Shown here piece after piece: positions 26,458-34,625 of a stretch of 35,633 nt of DNA (positions are counted from its first letter, which is position 1; every line of letters starts with the position of its first letter). The notes below the pieces were generated by a model. It did not search any database. It saw only the letters and a program-made list of their open reading frames with translations, and was not told where the DNA came from. Both the position numbers and the translations under genes were made by a program. This DNA is from Lachnospiraceae bacterium UBA4381 (GTDB lineage: Bacteria; Bacillota; Clostridia; Lachnospirales; Lachnospiraceae), in NCBI GenBank assembly GCA_002391105.1, contig DGRT01000064.1, forward strand, positions 1 through 35,633, read 5' to 3'.

Positions 26458-28407
26458 TCACTTTATTTTGAGGGTTCTGGTAGCATTTAATACGGCTATT
26501 ATCATCACTCCAACATCCGCAAAGATAGCCAGCCACATATTGGCAATACCAAGTGCACCAAGCAAAAGGCACAGTACCTTTACTCCTATGGCAAATGCTA
26601 TATTCTGTCTTACTATCCCAAGTGTTTTTCTGGATATCTTCATAGCAAGTGATATTTTTGCGGGATCATCGTCCATCAGCACTATATCAGCAGCTTCTAT
26701 TGCTGCATCTGAACCCATACCGCCCATGGCTATTCCTATATCTGCTCTTGCCAGTACGGGAGCATCATTTATTCCATCTCCTACAAATGCGAGTTTCTCA
26801 TCCTTTCCACAGTTTTTCAGAAGCTTTTCAACCTCACTGACCTTATCTCCCGGAAGAAGACCTGCTTTATAGTCTGAGACTCCAATTTCCTCTGCAACAA
26901 CCTTTGCAGCACTTTTATTATCTCCTGTCAGCATTACTGTCTTGATGCCCTGAGCCTTAAGGTCATCCATTGCCTCTCTGGAACCACTCTTTATAGAATC
27001 AGATATTACTATACAGCCCGCATAGGTAAGCTTCTTTTTGTTAGATTTATGTAAACCTGTTTCTATCGCCACATAAACCTCTGTACCCTCATCATGAGTC
27101 TCATTTACCTTTACTCCCAGCTTTTCCATAAGCTTAAGATTTCCGGCATAGATTCGCTTATTGTATCTGCTGTTCTTATCAGACGTATCTATAAGTACAG
27201 AAGCACCTACACCATAACCGGGCAGATTCTCCACATCATGTATGAGTGATGCATCGACTCCATCCACAGCTTCAAGTGCACTGTACGCTCTTTTGATTGA
27301 AAGGCTGATAGGATGATTTGAAGCCTCTTCTGCATAAGCAGCAGCCTCCAGTACATTTGCCGTAGTATAATCTCCTGACGGGTATATGGCATGTACTTCA
27401 AATACTCCCTTTGTAAGTGTACCGGTTTTATCAAATACGATAGTTTTCGTATCAGCAAGAACCTCCAGATAATTCGAGCCCTTAACCAGTATTCCTTTTG
27501 ATGATGCACAGCCTATTCCTCCAAAAAAGCTGAGCGGTACAGAAATAACTACTGCACACGGACAGGATATTACAAGAAATGTAAGTGCCCTCATTAACCA
27601 GTCTATCCAGTTCGCGTCCATTTCTAAAAGCAGTCTGATAACCGGCGGAAGTATAGCGAGCGCAAGTGCACTATAGCATACTATCGGTGTATAATACTTG
27701 GCAAATTTGGAAATAAAGTTTTCCGCCTTTGCTTTTTTCATACTGGAATTCTCGACAAGATCAAGTATCTTTGAAACTGTTGATTCTCCGAATTCCTTTT
27801 CAGTCCTGATCTTCAACTGACCTGTGATACTGATACATCCACTGATAATCTGATCACCGGTTCTAATCGTTCTGGGAACAGATTCTCCGGTAAGTGCACT
27901 GGTATCTACAGATGCCTCTCCTTCTATTACTACTCCATCGATAGGAACCTTCTCGCCCGGATTGACTACTATTATGGAACCTATATCTATATCGTCCGGA
28001 TCCTCCTCGGATATACTTCCGTCTTCCAAAAGAAGATTAGCTGTATCAGGACAGATATCCATAAGATCAGCGATATTCTTCCGGCTCTTGCCTACAGCAA
28101 TACTCTGGAACAGTTCTCCTATCTGATAGAAAAGCATTACTGCAACGCCTTCCCTGTATTCTCCGGTCGCAATAGCCCCTACAGTAGCTATAGTCATAAG
28201 GAAGCACTCATCAAATACCTGACCATTTCTTATATTTTTAACAGCCTTAATCAGCACATCATATCCGACTATAAAATAAGGAACCAGATAGCATATCAGT
28301 TCACACCACACCGGAGCCTTTATAACAGAAAATATTACTGATAAAACCACCACAAGTATTAATGAAACAATGCACCGAATGAGATTTTTCTTCTGTTTGG
28401 GTGTCAT
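26458..28407 (-). CDS. heavy-metal translocating P1B-type ATPase (Zn/Cd/Pb-type)
   Basis: A 649-aa metal-exporting ATPase. It shows the A-domain TGES (TSALTGESVP), the membrane CPC motif (VISCPCAVVISVP), the phosphorylation site VFDKTGTLTKG, an HP motif (SNHPIS), TGDN and FVGDGINDAPVLARADIGIAMG. The CPC motif and an SmtB-type regulator upstream suggest Zn2+/Cd2+/Pb2+ export (CadA/ZntA class). The N-terminal HMA domain often fused to such pumps is missing; it is encoded as the separate small gene directly upstream, 35 bp away. AAGGAG precedes the start. Third gene of the metal operon. Confidence 0.93.
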   Translation of the reverse strand: MTPKQKKNLIRCIVSLILVVVLSVIFSVIKAPVWCELICYLVPYFIVGYDVLIKAVKNIRNGQVFDECFLMTIATVGAIATGEYREGVAVMLFYQIGELFQSIAVGKSRKNIADLMDICPDTANLLLEDGSISEEDPDDIDIGSIIVVNPGEKVPIDGVVIEGEASVDTSALTGESVPRTIRTGDQIISGCISITGQLKIRTEKEFGESTVSKILDLVENSSMKKAKAENFISKFAKYYTPIVCYSALALAILPPVIRLLLEMDANWIDWLMRALTFLVISCPCAVVISVPLSFFGGIGCASSKGILVKGSNYLEVLADTKTIVFDKTGTLTKGVFEVHAIYPSGDYTTANVLEAAAYAEEASNHPISLSIKRAYSALEAVDGVDASLIHDVENLPGYGVGASVLIDTSDKNSRYNKRIYAGNLKLMEKLGVKVNETHDEGTEVYVAIETGLHKSNKKKLTYAGCIVISDSIKSGSREAMDDLKAQGIKTVMLTGDNKSAAKVVAEEIGVSDYKAGLLPGDKVSEVEKLLKNCGKDEKLAFVGDGINDAPVLARADIGIAMGGMGSDAAIEAADIVLMDDDPAKISLAMKISRKTLGIVRQNIAFAIGVKVLCLLLGALGIANMWLAIFADVGVMIIAVLNATRTLKIK

Positions 28408-28442
28408 ATTCTTAAAGCTCCTTAGTATATTTTAAACTGTAC

Positions 28443-28661
28443 CTATACGAATATCTCCATATCATCTTCAATCTTCTTGCAGTTTTTTCTTGCCTCCTGA
28501 ATAACTTCATCAGGATTTACTCCATCCTCAAACTCCACCTTGCACTTGAGAGTCATAAAGCTAAGAGTAGCATCCTTAACGCCCTCAGTATTCTTAATAG
28601 CTTCCTGCATCTTCTCTGCACACGCTGCACAATCAACTTCAACCTTGTACGTCTTTTTCAT
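28443..28661 (-). CDS. small HMA heavy-metal-associated protein (metallochaperone)
   Basis: A 72-aa single-domain HMA protein. The metal loop is VEVDCAACAEKM, with Cys11 and Cys14; the usual GM before the loop is VD here. The beta-alpha-beta pattern with VKDATLSFMTLKCKVEFEDG fits the ferredoxin-like fold. The start at 28661 is chosen because GGAGG lies 8 bases upstream. It likely hands metal to, or acts as the detached N-terminal domain of, the P-type ATPase 35 bp downstream. Confidence 0.9.
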   Translation of the reverse strand: MKKTYKVEVDCAACAEKMQEAIKNTEGVKDATLSFMTLKCKVEFEDGVNPDEVIQEARKNCKKIEDDMEIFV

Positions 28662-28753
28662 TATATATTCCTCCATTTATTTATATTTAAAGCCCGATGG
28701 GCATGATTTACGTTTGTTAATCTGTAGGCATTAATTCCATCCAGTCAGCCTTC

Positions 28754-29092
28754 CTACTCCTCCAGATGCTCCATTCCCAAATTAAGTATTGATCTTACAT
28801 GATCATCATCCAGCGCATAAAAGATGCTTTTGCCTTCACGTCTGAACTTTACAAGCTTTGACTGCTTAAGTATCTTTAGCTGATGACTTACGGATGACTG
28901 GCTTAGATTAAGTATCTCTGCTATATCGCCTACACATAATTCGTCATCAAATAAAGAATACAATATCTTTACTCTGGTAGAATCACCAAATATCTTAAAA
29001 AGCTCCGCCAGATCATATAAGTATTCATCATCAGGCATGTTGCCTGCAACCCTTTTAGTAACAGCCTCTTGTAATTCACTTCTTTCTTTCAT
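28754..29092 (-). CDS. ArsR/SmtB-family metal-sensing repressor
   Basis: A 112-aa winged-helix repressor. The recognition helix is LSQSSVSHQLKILKQSKLV. Near the C-terminus are Asp96, His98, His109 and Glu112, with exactly the D-x-H-x10-H-x2-E spacing of the alpha-5 zinc site of SmtB/CzrA. No ELCxCxD-type alpha-3 cysteine site is present (the text is DELCVGD), which points to Zn(II)-type rather than Cd/Pb CadC-type sensing. AAAGGAG precedes the start. It leads the operon and probably represses it through the operator at 29199-29214. Confidence 0.93.
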   Translation of the reverse strand: MKERSELQEAVTKRVAGNMPDDEYLYDLAELFKIFGDSTRVKILYSLFDDELCVGDIAEILNLSQSSVSHQLKILKQSKLVKFRREGKSIFYALDDDHVRSILNLGMEHLEE

Positions 29093-29198
29093 GGTAAACT
29101 CCTTTAAAATATAAATATATGCAGCCCGCTTTAACCAAAGCTGTTCCCTTACCTTACTATAATAATGGTAATTGTAACCGCACTATAAATATGAACAT

Positions 29199-29214
29199 AT
29201 GAACGACTGTTCAT
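29199..29214. promoter_or_regulatory. operator of the metal-efflux operon
   Basis: ATGAAC-GACT-GTTCAT is a perfect 6-bp inverted repeat directly after the -10 element, with an additional ATGAAC at 29191-29196. It resembles the TGAAC/GTTCA-containing sites of SmtB/CzrA/CadC repressors. Binding would block transcription initiation. Confidence 0.75.
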
Positions 29215-29218
29215 GCGT

Positions 29219-29247
29219 AGTATAGCACCCTCAATCTAACATGTCAA
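29219..29247 (-). promoter_or_regulatory. promoter of the metal-efflux operon
   Basis: On the minus strand TTGACA (29247-29242) and TATACT (29224-29219) are separated by 17 bp, a near-consensus sigma-70-type promoter. It lies about 130 bp before the repressor start and overlaps the operator region at its downstream side. Confidence 0.85.
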
Positions 29248-29320
29248 TATCGGATTTATAATAATAAACCGGGATTGTGTTTGGCAAATACGAAAATCTT
29301 TATTTGTTTTATAAATACAA

Positions 29321-29344
29321 GAATCCGGCATTTCAGCCGGATTC
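29321..29344 (-). terminator. terminator of the CAP-domain gene
   Basis: GAATCCGGC and GCCGGATTC form a perfect 9-bp hairpin with a 6-nt loop, 28 bp after the stop of the 29373-31583 gene. On the minus strand it is followed by TTGTATTTAT. Confidence 0.7.
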
Positions 29345-29372
29345 TCAAACAAATATATGTATTTATGATATC

Positions 29373-31583
29373 TTATCTACATACCCCGTCAGATCCAATC
29401 CAGTATCCGTCAATGTATGTACTTGTTACCATGTAACCATCTGAACCGAAGTAATACCAGCATCCATCTATCTTCTGCCAGCAGTTGACAGCCCACCAGC
29501 CTGAAGTATCTTCAAACCACCATCCGGTACTGTTACTCTTCCACATACCTGTTCCTTCATACTCAAGTGCACCGCTTGAACTCAGCCAGTAACCGCCACG
29601 CCATTCACTCGAAGCCATATATCCATCAGCTCCAAAATAGTACCATACGCCATCAACCTTCTGCCATGAGTCAGTTGGATACCAGCCCGCTGAATCCTCA
29701 AGCCACCATCCGGTTGCATTTGATTTCCATGTAAGAATACCTTCATAGGTCTGGTTTCCATTTGCATCATACCAGCGTCCGTTTACCCATTCGTTTCTGT
29801 AGATTGATGAGCTGCCTGTTGAGTCTGAAGAACCACCAGCGTTTCCGCCTGCACCTGCGCCACTCGAATTAGAGGATGCGCCATTATCAGAGTTCGGATC
29901 ATAGTCATATCCAACCCAGGCTGTAGAGGTTTCTGTCTGAGTCATCTCGATACCATTTTCAATATAGGTCCATGTCTTAGTTGTTATCTTCCAGCCATCC
30001 TTATATTCAACTTTTTCTTCATAATTACTGCTTGTCCCACTGTTTCCGGATTCACTTCCTGAGCCTGAACCATTCCCTGAACCTGAATTACTTCCCGAAT
30101 CTGAACTGCTTCCCGAACCTGAACTGCTTCCCGAACCTGAACTGCTTCCCGAACCTGAACTGCTTCCCGAACCCGAACTGCTTCCTGAACCAGCATTGGG
30201 ATTCTCTTTTACAGTAATAATCGCATATGTAGTCAACGCTCCGACCTTACCATCTACAGAATACTCATTTCCCGGATAATAATACATTGCATAAGGCTGA
30301 TCTTCCCACTGCACTGTTTCATCAGTCTCATCACCATTTGTCCAGTGAGCCTTTACTGTTTTGGGAAGAACTGCCGGTGTACCTGTTACTGTTTCTACCT
30401 CAACCGGTCCGTCAAGATAATATATATCTGCCGGAAGTACATTAAATGGGTACTTTATCTCTCCATCATATCCCTCAACATGTCCAGTCATTTCAGCATT
30501 TCCACCATTTCTGGAGTTGAAGGCAGAAGGAACTTCTCCCCATGTAACCGTCTCATTAGATGTCGTCCCATCTGACCATTCCATTTGAACGGTTGATGGC
30601 AGCTTATAGGATGGATCAGAACCACTATCTATATCCACCTTCTCAAATGGCTTATATCCGGTCATAGTTCTTACACTCATCTGAACAGTTTTAGACCAGT
30701 CACCATCTGTAAAGGTAATATTGGCAGTTCCATTTGAAACTCCTGTAACATTTCCTTCACTATCAACTGTAGCAACCTTTGGATTATCTGATGCCCATGT
30801 TCCTACTGCATTAACAGTTGACCATTCCCCTCTGATTTTTGCAGACATTTTCACCTTCTCATTTCTGGTTACATAGAAGCTTGTATCGTCAGAATAATAA
30901 GACTTACCATCAGCAGGAAATACAAAGAGGGATGCCTGGCTCTTCTTTATCTGAATATCCATTGTTTTTAAGCCACCGGTAGCTATCTGTTCCTCGCCGG
31001 CTCCGGGATAATTGGATACCTCACCCGCGGTACATCCAAAAGATGCAATACCAATATATGCATTCTGGATCAGAGCCAGATAATGCCCCACCTTATAATA
31101 ATCATAATCTTCTTCTCCAGCCAGCATTTTCTTATAGTCATTTATTTCATCATACCAAAGCTCTATAGATTGCATGGCATTTGCAGGACTAGCAATTATC
31201 TCCCCTCCGGCGCTGCTTCCATTTGATGCAGTTACCGAAAAACATCTTAATCCATTCGGGCGCGTATGACTAAAAAGTATAGATGTCTCAGCAGCTCTCA
31301 CAGTTGCTATCTCTTCAAGAGATGATGACCATTTAATCGGAGTATACGAACTTATATATCCCAGTTCTGCAGCCTCCTTACGAATCTCATTAATTCTATT
31401 TATCATTTCCTCCTTGGTAACCAGATCAATCTCTTTGCTGACTTTTATATTGACAAGTTCATCCTCTTCTGCTCTTACCTCCTGCATTTCATTAGGAAGA
31501 ATACCGGCAAGGGACATAACTACAGCAAATGCTGCTACAAAAACAACCAATCTTCTAAAAATGGTTTTCACCTTTAGATTCAT
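29373..31583 (-). CDS. secreted CAP-domain protein with Ig-like domains and wall-binding repeats
   Basis: A 736-aa exported protein. After the signal peptide (to about residue 38) comes a CAP/SCP-like domain (about 55-190) with the cavity-type residues His106 (FSHTRPNG), Glu128 (GGEIIA) and His167 (VGHYLALIQNAY). A Big_2-like Ig domain follows (VGTWASDNPKVATVDSEGNV), then two WxDG-type Ig-like modules (VQMEWSDGTTSNETVTW; VKAHWTNGDETDETVQW). A Ser/Gly linker coded by 18-bp repeats leads to two sets of aromatic wall-binding modules (GWWLEDSAGWYPTDSWQKVD, WYYFGADGYM). AAGGAGG lies upstream of the start. Surface protein; the CAP activity is unknown. Divergent from the 3D-domain gene. Confidence 0.87.
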   Translation of the reverse strand: MNLKVKTIFRRLVVFVAAFAVVMSLAGILPNEMQEVRAEEDELVNIKVSKEIDLVTKEEMINRINEIRKEAAELGYISSYTPIKWSSSLEEIATVRAAETSILFSHTRPNGLRCFSVTASNGSSAGGEIIASPANAMQSIELWYDEINDYKKMLAGEEDYDYYKVGHYLALIQNAYIGIASFGCTAGEVSNYPGAGEEQIATGGLKTMDIQIKKSQASLFVFPADGKSYYSDDTSFYVTRNEKVKMSAKIRGEWSTVNAVGTWASDNPKVATVDSEGNVTGVSNGTANITFTDGDWSKTVQMSVRTMTGYKPFEKVDIDSGSDPSYKLPSTVQMEWSDGTTSNETVTWGEVPSAFNSRNGGNAEMTGHVEGYDGEIKYPFNVLPADIYYLDGPVEVETVTGTPAVLPKTVKAHWTNGDETDETVQWEDQPYAMYYYPGNEYSVDGKVGALTTYAIITVKENPNAGSGSSSGSGSSSGSGSSSGSGSSSGSGSSSDSGSNSGSGNGSGSGSESGNSGTSSNYEEKVEYKDGWKITTKTWTYIENGIEMTQTETSTAWVGYDYDPNSDNGASSNSSGAGAGGNAGGSSDSTGSSSIYRNEWVNGRWYDANGNQTYEGILTWKSNATGWWLEDSAGWYPTDSWQKVDGVWYYFGADGYMASSEWRGGYWLSSSGALEYEGTGMWKSNSTGWWFEDTSGWWAVNCWQKIDGCWYYFGSDGYMVTSTYIDGYWIGSDGVCR
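30091..30180 (-). repeat. 18-bp tandem repeats coding a Ser/Gly linker
   Basis: Five units of 18 bp (CTTCCCGAACCTGAACTG and one-base variants), with degenerate units on both sides. They encode SGSGSS repeats in the linker of the CAP protein and are prone to length change by whole units without frameshift. Confidence 0.93.
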
Positions 31584-31962
31584 CCTGTCATCTACCTCCT
31601 TCTCATACGTAAATGGGATCGCACATAGCCTACTGGATCATAAAAAGCTCTATGCAAATACAATATATTTATTATATCTCATTATTATAACAGCGCAAGA
31701 AATGTTTCATCTCAGTATATTAATTTTTACATCTATTTCTATTCTCTTCTCCGCAAAAGGGATTCATGTTATCTAAATAGTGATTTTGCACAAAAGTTAT
31801 AAAGTTATTACATAAATATAACCATTTTATACAGAATGTTACAAAAGTGTTGCATTTAAGTTAAAAATGTTGTAAAACATAATAGCAAATGATTTCAGCC
31901 ATCGCATACCCCATATTACGATGACTGTAATATCCAACATTTGTTTGGAAAAAGGAGAAATT
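31584..31962. other. divergent intergenic region between CAP and 3D-domain genes
   Basis: About 379 bp, very AT-rich, holding the start signals of both genes. No clear promoter pair was identified. In the leader of the plus-strand gene CAG-c-CATCG (from 31897) pairs with CGATG-a-CTG (to 31928), and CCAAC/GTTTGG forms a second small hairpin just before the ribosome binding site. No gene is seen. Confidence 0.4.
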
Positions 31963-32511
31963 ATGAAACACCAGGTAAAAGCAGTATTTACTACTGTTAT
32001 TCTAACATCTACATTTTTTGCAGCAGCCTTTCTTCCGGCAATACATACCGCTGCCGAGGAAGCTTCTCCAATAAATGCATACGCCAAGATGATGCTTGAG
32101 GACCATGTAGTTGAACTTAAAGAACAAAAAAGAGCTGAACTGGTCAGAGAAAAAGAGATCGCCGATATAAAGGCTATGGAAGCTGAAATGAACGAGCTGG
32201 TCAGTGCCAGCAGAGAGGAAGAAGTTGAGGAAAACACTCCTCATATGAGACCTATCGGCACCTACCAGTTAACAGCATATATTGCAACAGGTAACAGATG
32301 TGCATCCGGAGTATGGCCTACCTGTAATCATACAGTTGCCTGTAACACCATTCCAATGGGAACAAAGATATATATCGAAGGCTATGGCGAATATGTTGTC
32401 GAGGATACAGGCGGCATGGGCGGTGGAGTCATAGACATTTTCGTCTCTGACTATGGCACAGCTATCCAGTTCGGAAGAAGAACCGCTGAGATTTATATAA
32501 TTGAAGAATAA
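31963..32511 (+). CDS. secreted 3D-domain (double-psi beta-barrel) protein
   Basis: A 182-aa exported protein. A signal peptide (about residues 1-30, ending HTAAEE) and a Glu/Lys/Ala-rich helical segment (about 45-90) precede a 3D domain. The domain starts at IGTYQLTAYIATGNRCASG and has VACNTIPMGTKIYIEGYG and the diagnostic VVEDTGGMGGGVIDIFVSDY with its three aspartates. 3D domains occur in wall-active proteins such as MltA and RpfB/YabE-type proteins, so a peptidoglycan lytic function is likely. The start is chosen for AAAGGAGA upstream. A strong terminator follows. Confidence 0.87.
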   Translation: MKHQVKAVFTTVILTSTFFAAAFLPAIHTAAEEASPINAYAKMMLEDHVVELKEQKRAELVREKEIADIKAMEAEMNELVSASREEEVEENTPHMRPIGTYQLTAYIATGNRCASGVWPTCNHTVACNTIPMGTKIYIEGYGEYVVEDTGGMGGGVIDIFVSDYGTAIQFGRRTAEIYIIEE

Positions 32512-32543
32512 CTCTCCCATTCCGGTTTTGAGTTTGTAGCATT

Positions 32544-32578
32544 AAAGTGTCAGGTAAATATCACCTGGCACTTTTTTT
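32544..32578 (+). terminator. rho-independent terminator of the 3D-domain gene
   Basis: AAAGTGTCAGGT and ACCTGGCACTTT form a hairpin with one G-U pair and a 7-nt loop, followed by a run of T. Confidence 0.9.
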
Positions 32579-32643
32579 GAGGCTTGAATACGTTTTATGC
32601 CACGCAGCTTTAAAACGGATTCAGATAATGCCACTTATATTCA

Positions 32644-32750
32644 CATTCTGACGATGTTACATAAATAAAACATTTAAGACATTCCAGATAAATAAAAGCA
32701 TTTCAGACATTACGGATAAAAACAGCATTTCAGACGATATACAGATTCTG
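32644..32750. repeat. four imperfect 27-28-bp intergenic repeats
   Basis: Units begin at 32644 (CATTCTGAC), 32671 (CATTTAAGAC), 32699 (CATTTCAGAC) and 32726 (CATTTCAGAC), each followed by a degenerate GATAAATAAAA-like tail. Spacing is 27, 28 and 27 bp. They lie between the 3D-gene terminator and the DUF4428 gene. Confidence 0.7.
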
Positions 32751-32781
32751 TCTTTTATGTTAGAATCAAGGTATCTGTTGT

Positions 32782-32848
32782 GGCATATTATGATAGTCAT
32801 ATATTGGCTAAGGTGTTAAGTTCATTACGACACCTGAACTAATATGCC
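32782..32848 (+). promoter_or_regulatory. nested inverted repeats upstream of the DUF4428 gene
   Basis: GGCATATTA (32782-32790) and TAATATGCC (32840-32848) are perfect 9-bp outer arms. Inside, AGGTGT (32811-32816) can pair with ACACCT (32830-32835), or AGTTCA (32819-32824) with TGAACT (32835-32840). The latter two pairings exclude each other. If transcribed, it would be an alternately folding leader about 50 bp before the gene. Confidence 0.5.
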
Positions 32849-32897
32849 TTTAAATAATTAACATCTATGAATATAGAATAACAGGGAGGTATTTGTT

Positions 32898-34214
32898 ATG
32901 GGACTTTTTGACGCAAAGTATTGTAGTGTATGCGGAGAGAAAATCGGTTTACTGGGTAACAGAAAACTGGAGGATGGAAATCTATGTAAAAACTGTGCAT
33001 CTAAGCTTTCTCCATTTATGGATGACAGACGACACAGTACAGTAGATACTATAAAAGAGCACCTTGCCTATCGTGAGCAGAATAAGCAGCAGCTTTCTTA
33101 CTTCAATCCTACTCTTGTTCTGGGAAATGGTACTAAAGTATATATTGATCAGAATGCAGGTACATTTGCAGTATCCTCAGCCAGTGACTGGAGAGCAGCA
33201 AATCCTGATATAATAAATATCAATCAGGTTACAAGCGTTTACACAGAACCAAAGGAACATAAAAGAGAAATATACAGAAAGGATTCTGAAGGACACTCTG
33301 TCAGCTATAATCCAAAGAGATATGAGTATTCCTATGAATTCAGAACAACTATAAATGTTAATTCTCCATATTTTGATGATATATCCTTTGAGCTTTCACA
33401 AAGCTCCAAGCGTCCTTCCTCAATAAATGATCTTCAATATCGTAATCTTGAACAGCAGGGAATGCAGATACAGCAGGCTCTTTCCGGTGGAATGGGAATG
33501 GGTATGAATGGTATGGGCATGAACGGTATGGGCATGAATCAGGGCATGAATGGCATGGGCATGAATCAGGGCATGAATGGCATGGGCATGAATCAAGGTA
33601 TGAACGGCATGGGCATGAACGGAAATAGCGGTATAGGTCAGCGAGTTGGTTCAGGTATCGGAGGCGTTGCCGGTAGTGTTCTTGGTCAGGTAATAAATGC
33701 TGCAGAAAACGGACTTGCAGGAAACAGTATGGGCATGAACCAGCAGGGCATGAACGGCATGGGCATGAATCAAGGCATGAACGGTATGGGTATGAACCAG
33801 CAAGGCATGAATGGCATGGGCATGAATCAGCAAGGCATGAACAGCATGGGCATGAACCAGCAAGGCATGAACGGCATGGGTATGAATCAGCAAGGCATGA
33901 ACGGCATGGGCATGAACCAGCAGGGCATGAACGGCATGGGCATGAACCAGCAAGGCATGAATGGCATGGGTATGAACCAGCAGGGCATGAACGGCATGGG
34001 CATGAACCAGCAAGGCATGAACGGCATGGGTATGAACCAGCAGGGCATGAATGGAATGGGTATGAATCAGCAAGGCATGAACGGCATGGGCATGAACCAG
34101 CAGGGCATGGGTGGTATGAATGCTCCTCAGATGGAAGCTTCCTGGACCTGCGAATACTGCGGAACTGTCAATACCGGCGACATATGTACAGGTTGCTCCA
34201 GTCCAAGATCATAG
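32898..34214 (+). CDS. DUF4428 zinc-ribbon protein with methionine-rich repeats
   Basis: A 438-aa protein. The N-terminal DUF4428 zinc ribbon has YCSVCGEKIGLLG and LCKNCASKLSPF (two CxxC pairs). Residues 65-190 form a PH-like or beta-rich region of unknown role (VTSVYTEPKEHKREIY). From about 197 to 405 it is a low-complexity Met/Gly/Asn/Gln region made of 9-aa (GMNGMGMNQ) and 10-aa (GMNGMGMNQQ) repeats, interrupted by a Gly/Ala-rich segment (GNSGIGQRVGSGIGGVAGSV) that may contact membrane. The C-terminus has a second zinc ribbon (WTCEYCGTVNTGDICTGCSS). There is no signal peptide. GGGAGG precedes the start. Its function is unknown. Confidence 0.85.
   Translation: MGLFDAKYCSVCGEKIGLLGNRKLEDGNLCKNCASKLSPFMDDRRHSTVDTIKEHLAYREQNKQQLSYFNPTLVLGNGTKVYIDQNAGTFAVSSASDWRAANPDIININQVTSVYTEPKEHKREIYRKDSEGHSVSYNPKRYEYSYEFRTTINVNSPYFDDISFELSQSSKRPSSINDLQYRNLEQQGMQIQQALSGGMGMGMNGMGMNGMGMNQGMNGMGMNQGMNGMGMNQGMNGMGMNGNSGIGQRVGSGIGGVAGSVLGQVINAAENGLAGNSMGMNQQGMNGMGMNQGMNGMGMNQQGMNGMGMNQQGMNSMGMNQQGMNGMGMNQQGMNGMGMNQQGMNGMGMNQQGMNGMGMNQQGMNGMGMNQQGMNGMGMNQQGMNGMGMNQQGMNGMGMNQQGMGGMNAPQMEASWTCEYCGTVNTGDICTGCSSPRS
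33488..34115 (+). repeat. 27-bp and 30-bp coding minisatellites
   Basis: A first block (about 33488-33620) has 27-bp units coding GMNGMGMNQ. A second block (about 33728-34115) has about thirteen units, nearly all 30 bp, coding GMNGMGMNQQ. Units differ mainly at synonymous positions (AAC/AAT, GGC/GGT, CAG/CAA). Whole-unit gain or loss keeps the frame. Confidence 0.95.
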
Positions 34215-34275
34215 ACGATAAACCAACAAAGTACAGAAATCTTATCAGAGAATAAAATAATTCAGTAAAATAAAG

Positions 34276-34306
34276 AATCCCTCAGGAAAACACAACCTGA
34301 GGGATT
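34276..34306. terminator. bidirectional terminator between DUF4428 and XRE genes
   Basis: AATCCCTCAGG (34276-34286) and CCTGAGGGATT (34296-34306) pair perfectly over 11 bp with a 9-nt loop. T-rich tails follow on both strands (TTGAATTTTATTT; CTTTATTTTAC). Confidence 0.9.
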
Positions 34307-34312
34307 TGAATT

Positions 34313-34582
34313 TTATTTCCTGGGAAGAATATCCGCAACTACTGCATATGCTATAAGTCTTAGTGTATATGATGGCATAGTTCTGTTTCCAAGTTCCCAG
34401 TCTTGAAGTGTTCTATAAGGAATACCAAGATATTTGCAAAATTCATTTCTGGACATGCCTTTCATTTCTCTTAACTTTTTTAACGTTAGTGCAACATCCA
34501 GATGTCCTGTATCAGGATCAATCAGTTCCTCTTTGTCTTTTGTTTCCAGCTTTTCTAATAATTCTATATCTATATTATCCAT
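34313..34582 (-). CDS. XRE-family helix-turn-helix protein
   Basis: An 89-aa protein with an HTH of the lambda repressor/Cro type at about residues 34-80 (MSRNEFCKYLGIPYRTLQDW, then ELGNRTMPSYTLRLIAYAV). About 30 acidic residues precede it (ELLEKLETKDKEELID). AAGGA lies upstream of the ATG. It follows the Rpn-type nuclease gene by 43 bp in the same direction. It could regulate that unit, or act as an antitoxin-like partner. There is no direct evidence for either. Confidence 0.85.
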   Translation of the reverse strand: MDNIDIELLEKLETKDKEELIDPDTGHLDVALTLKKLREMKGMSRNEFCKYLGIPYRTLQDWELGNRTMPSYTLRLIAYAVVADILPRK

Positions 34583-34625
34583 TTAGTTTCCTTTTTATTA
34601 TTACTGACCTCAAGGTATATTTGTC

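Noticed and set aside
29981..30217. Two short open frames with repeated NLNCFP or VREAVQ motifs
   Set aside because: Both are other-frame readings of the 18-bp Ser/Gly linker repeat in the CAP gene.
33651..34073. Minus-strand open frame with HAHAVHALLVH repeats
   Set aside because: It is the antisense of the ATG-rich methionine minisatellite (CAT read as His), not a gene.
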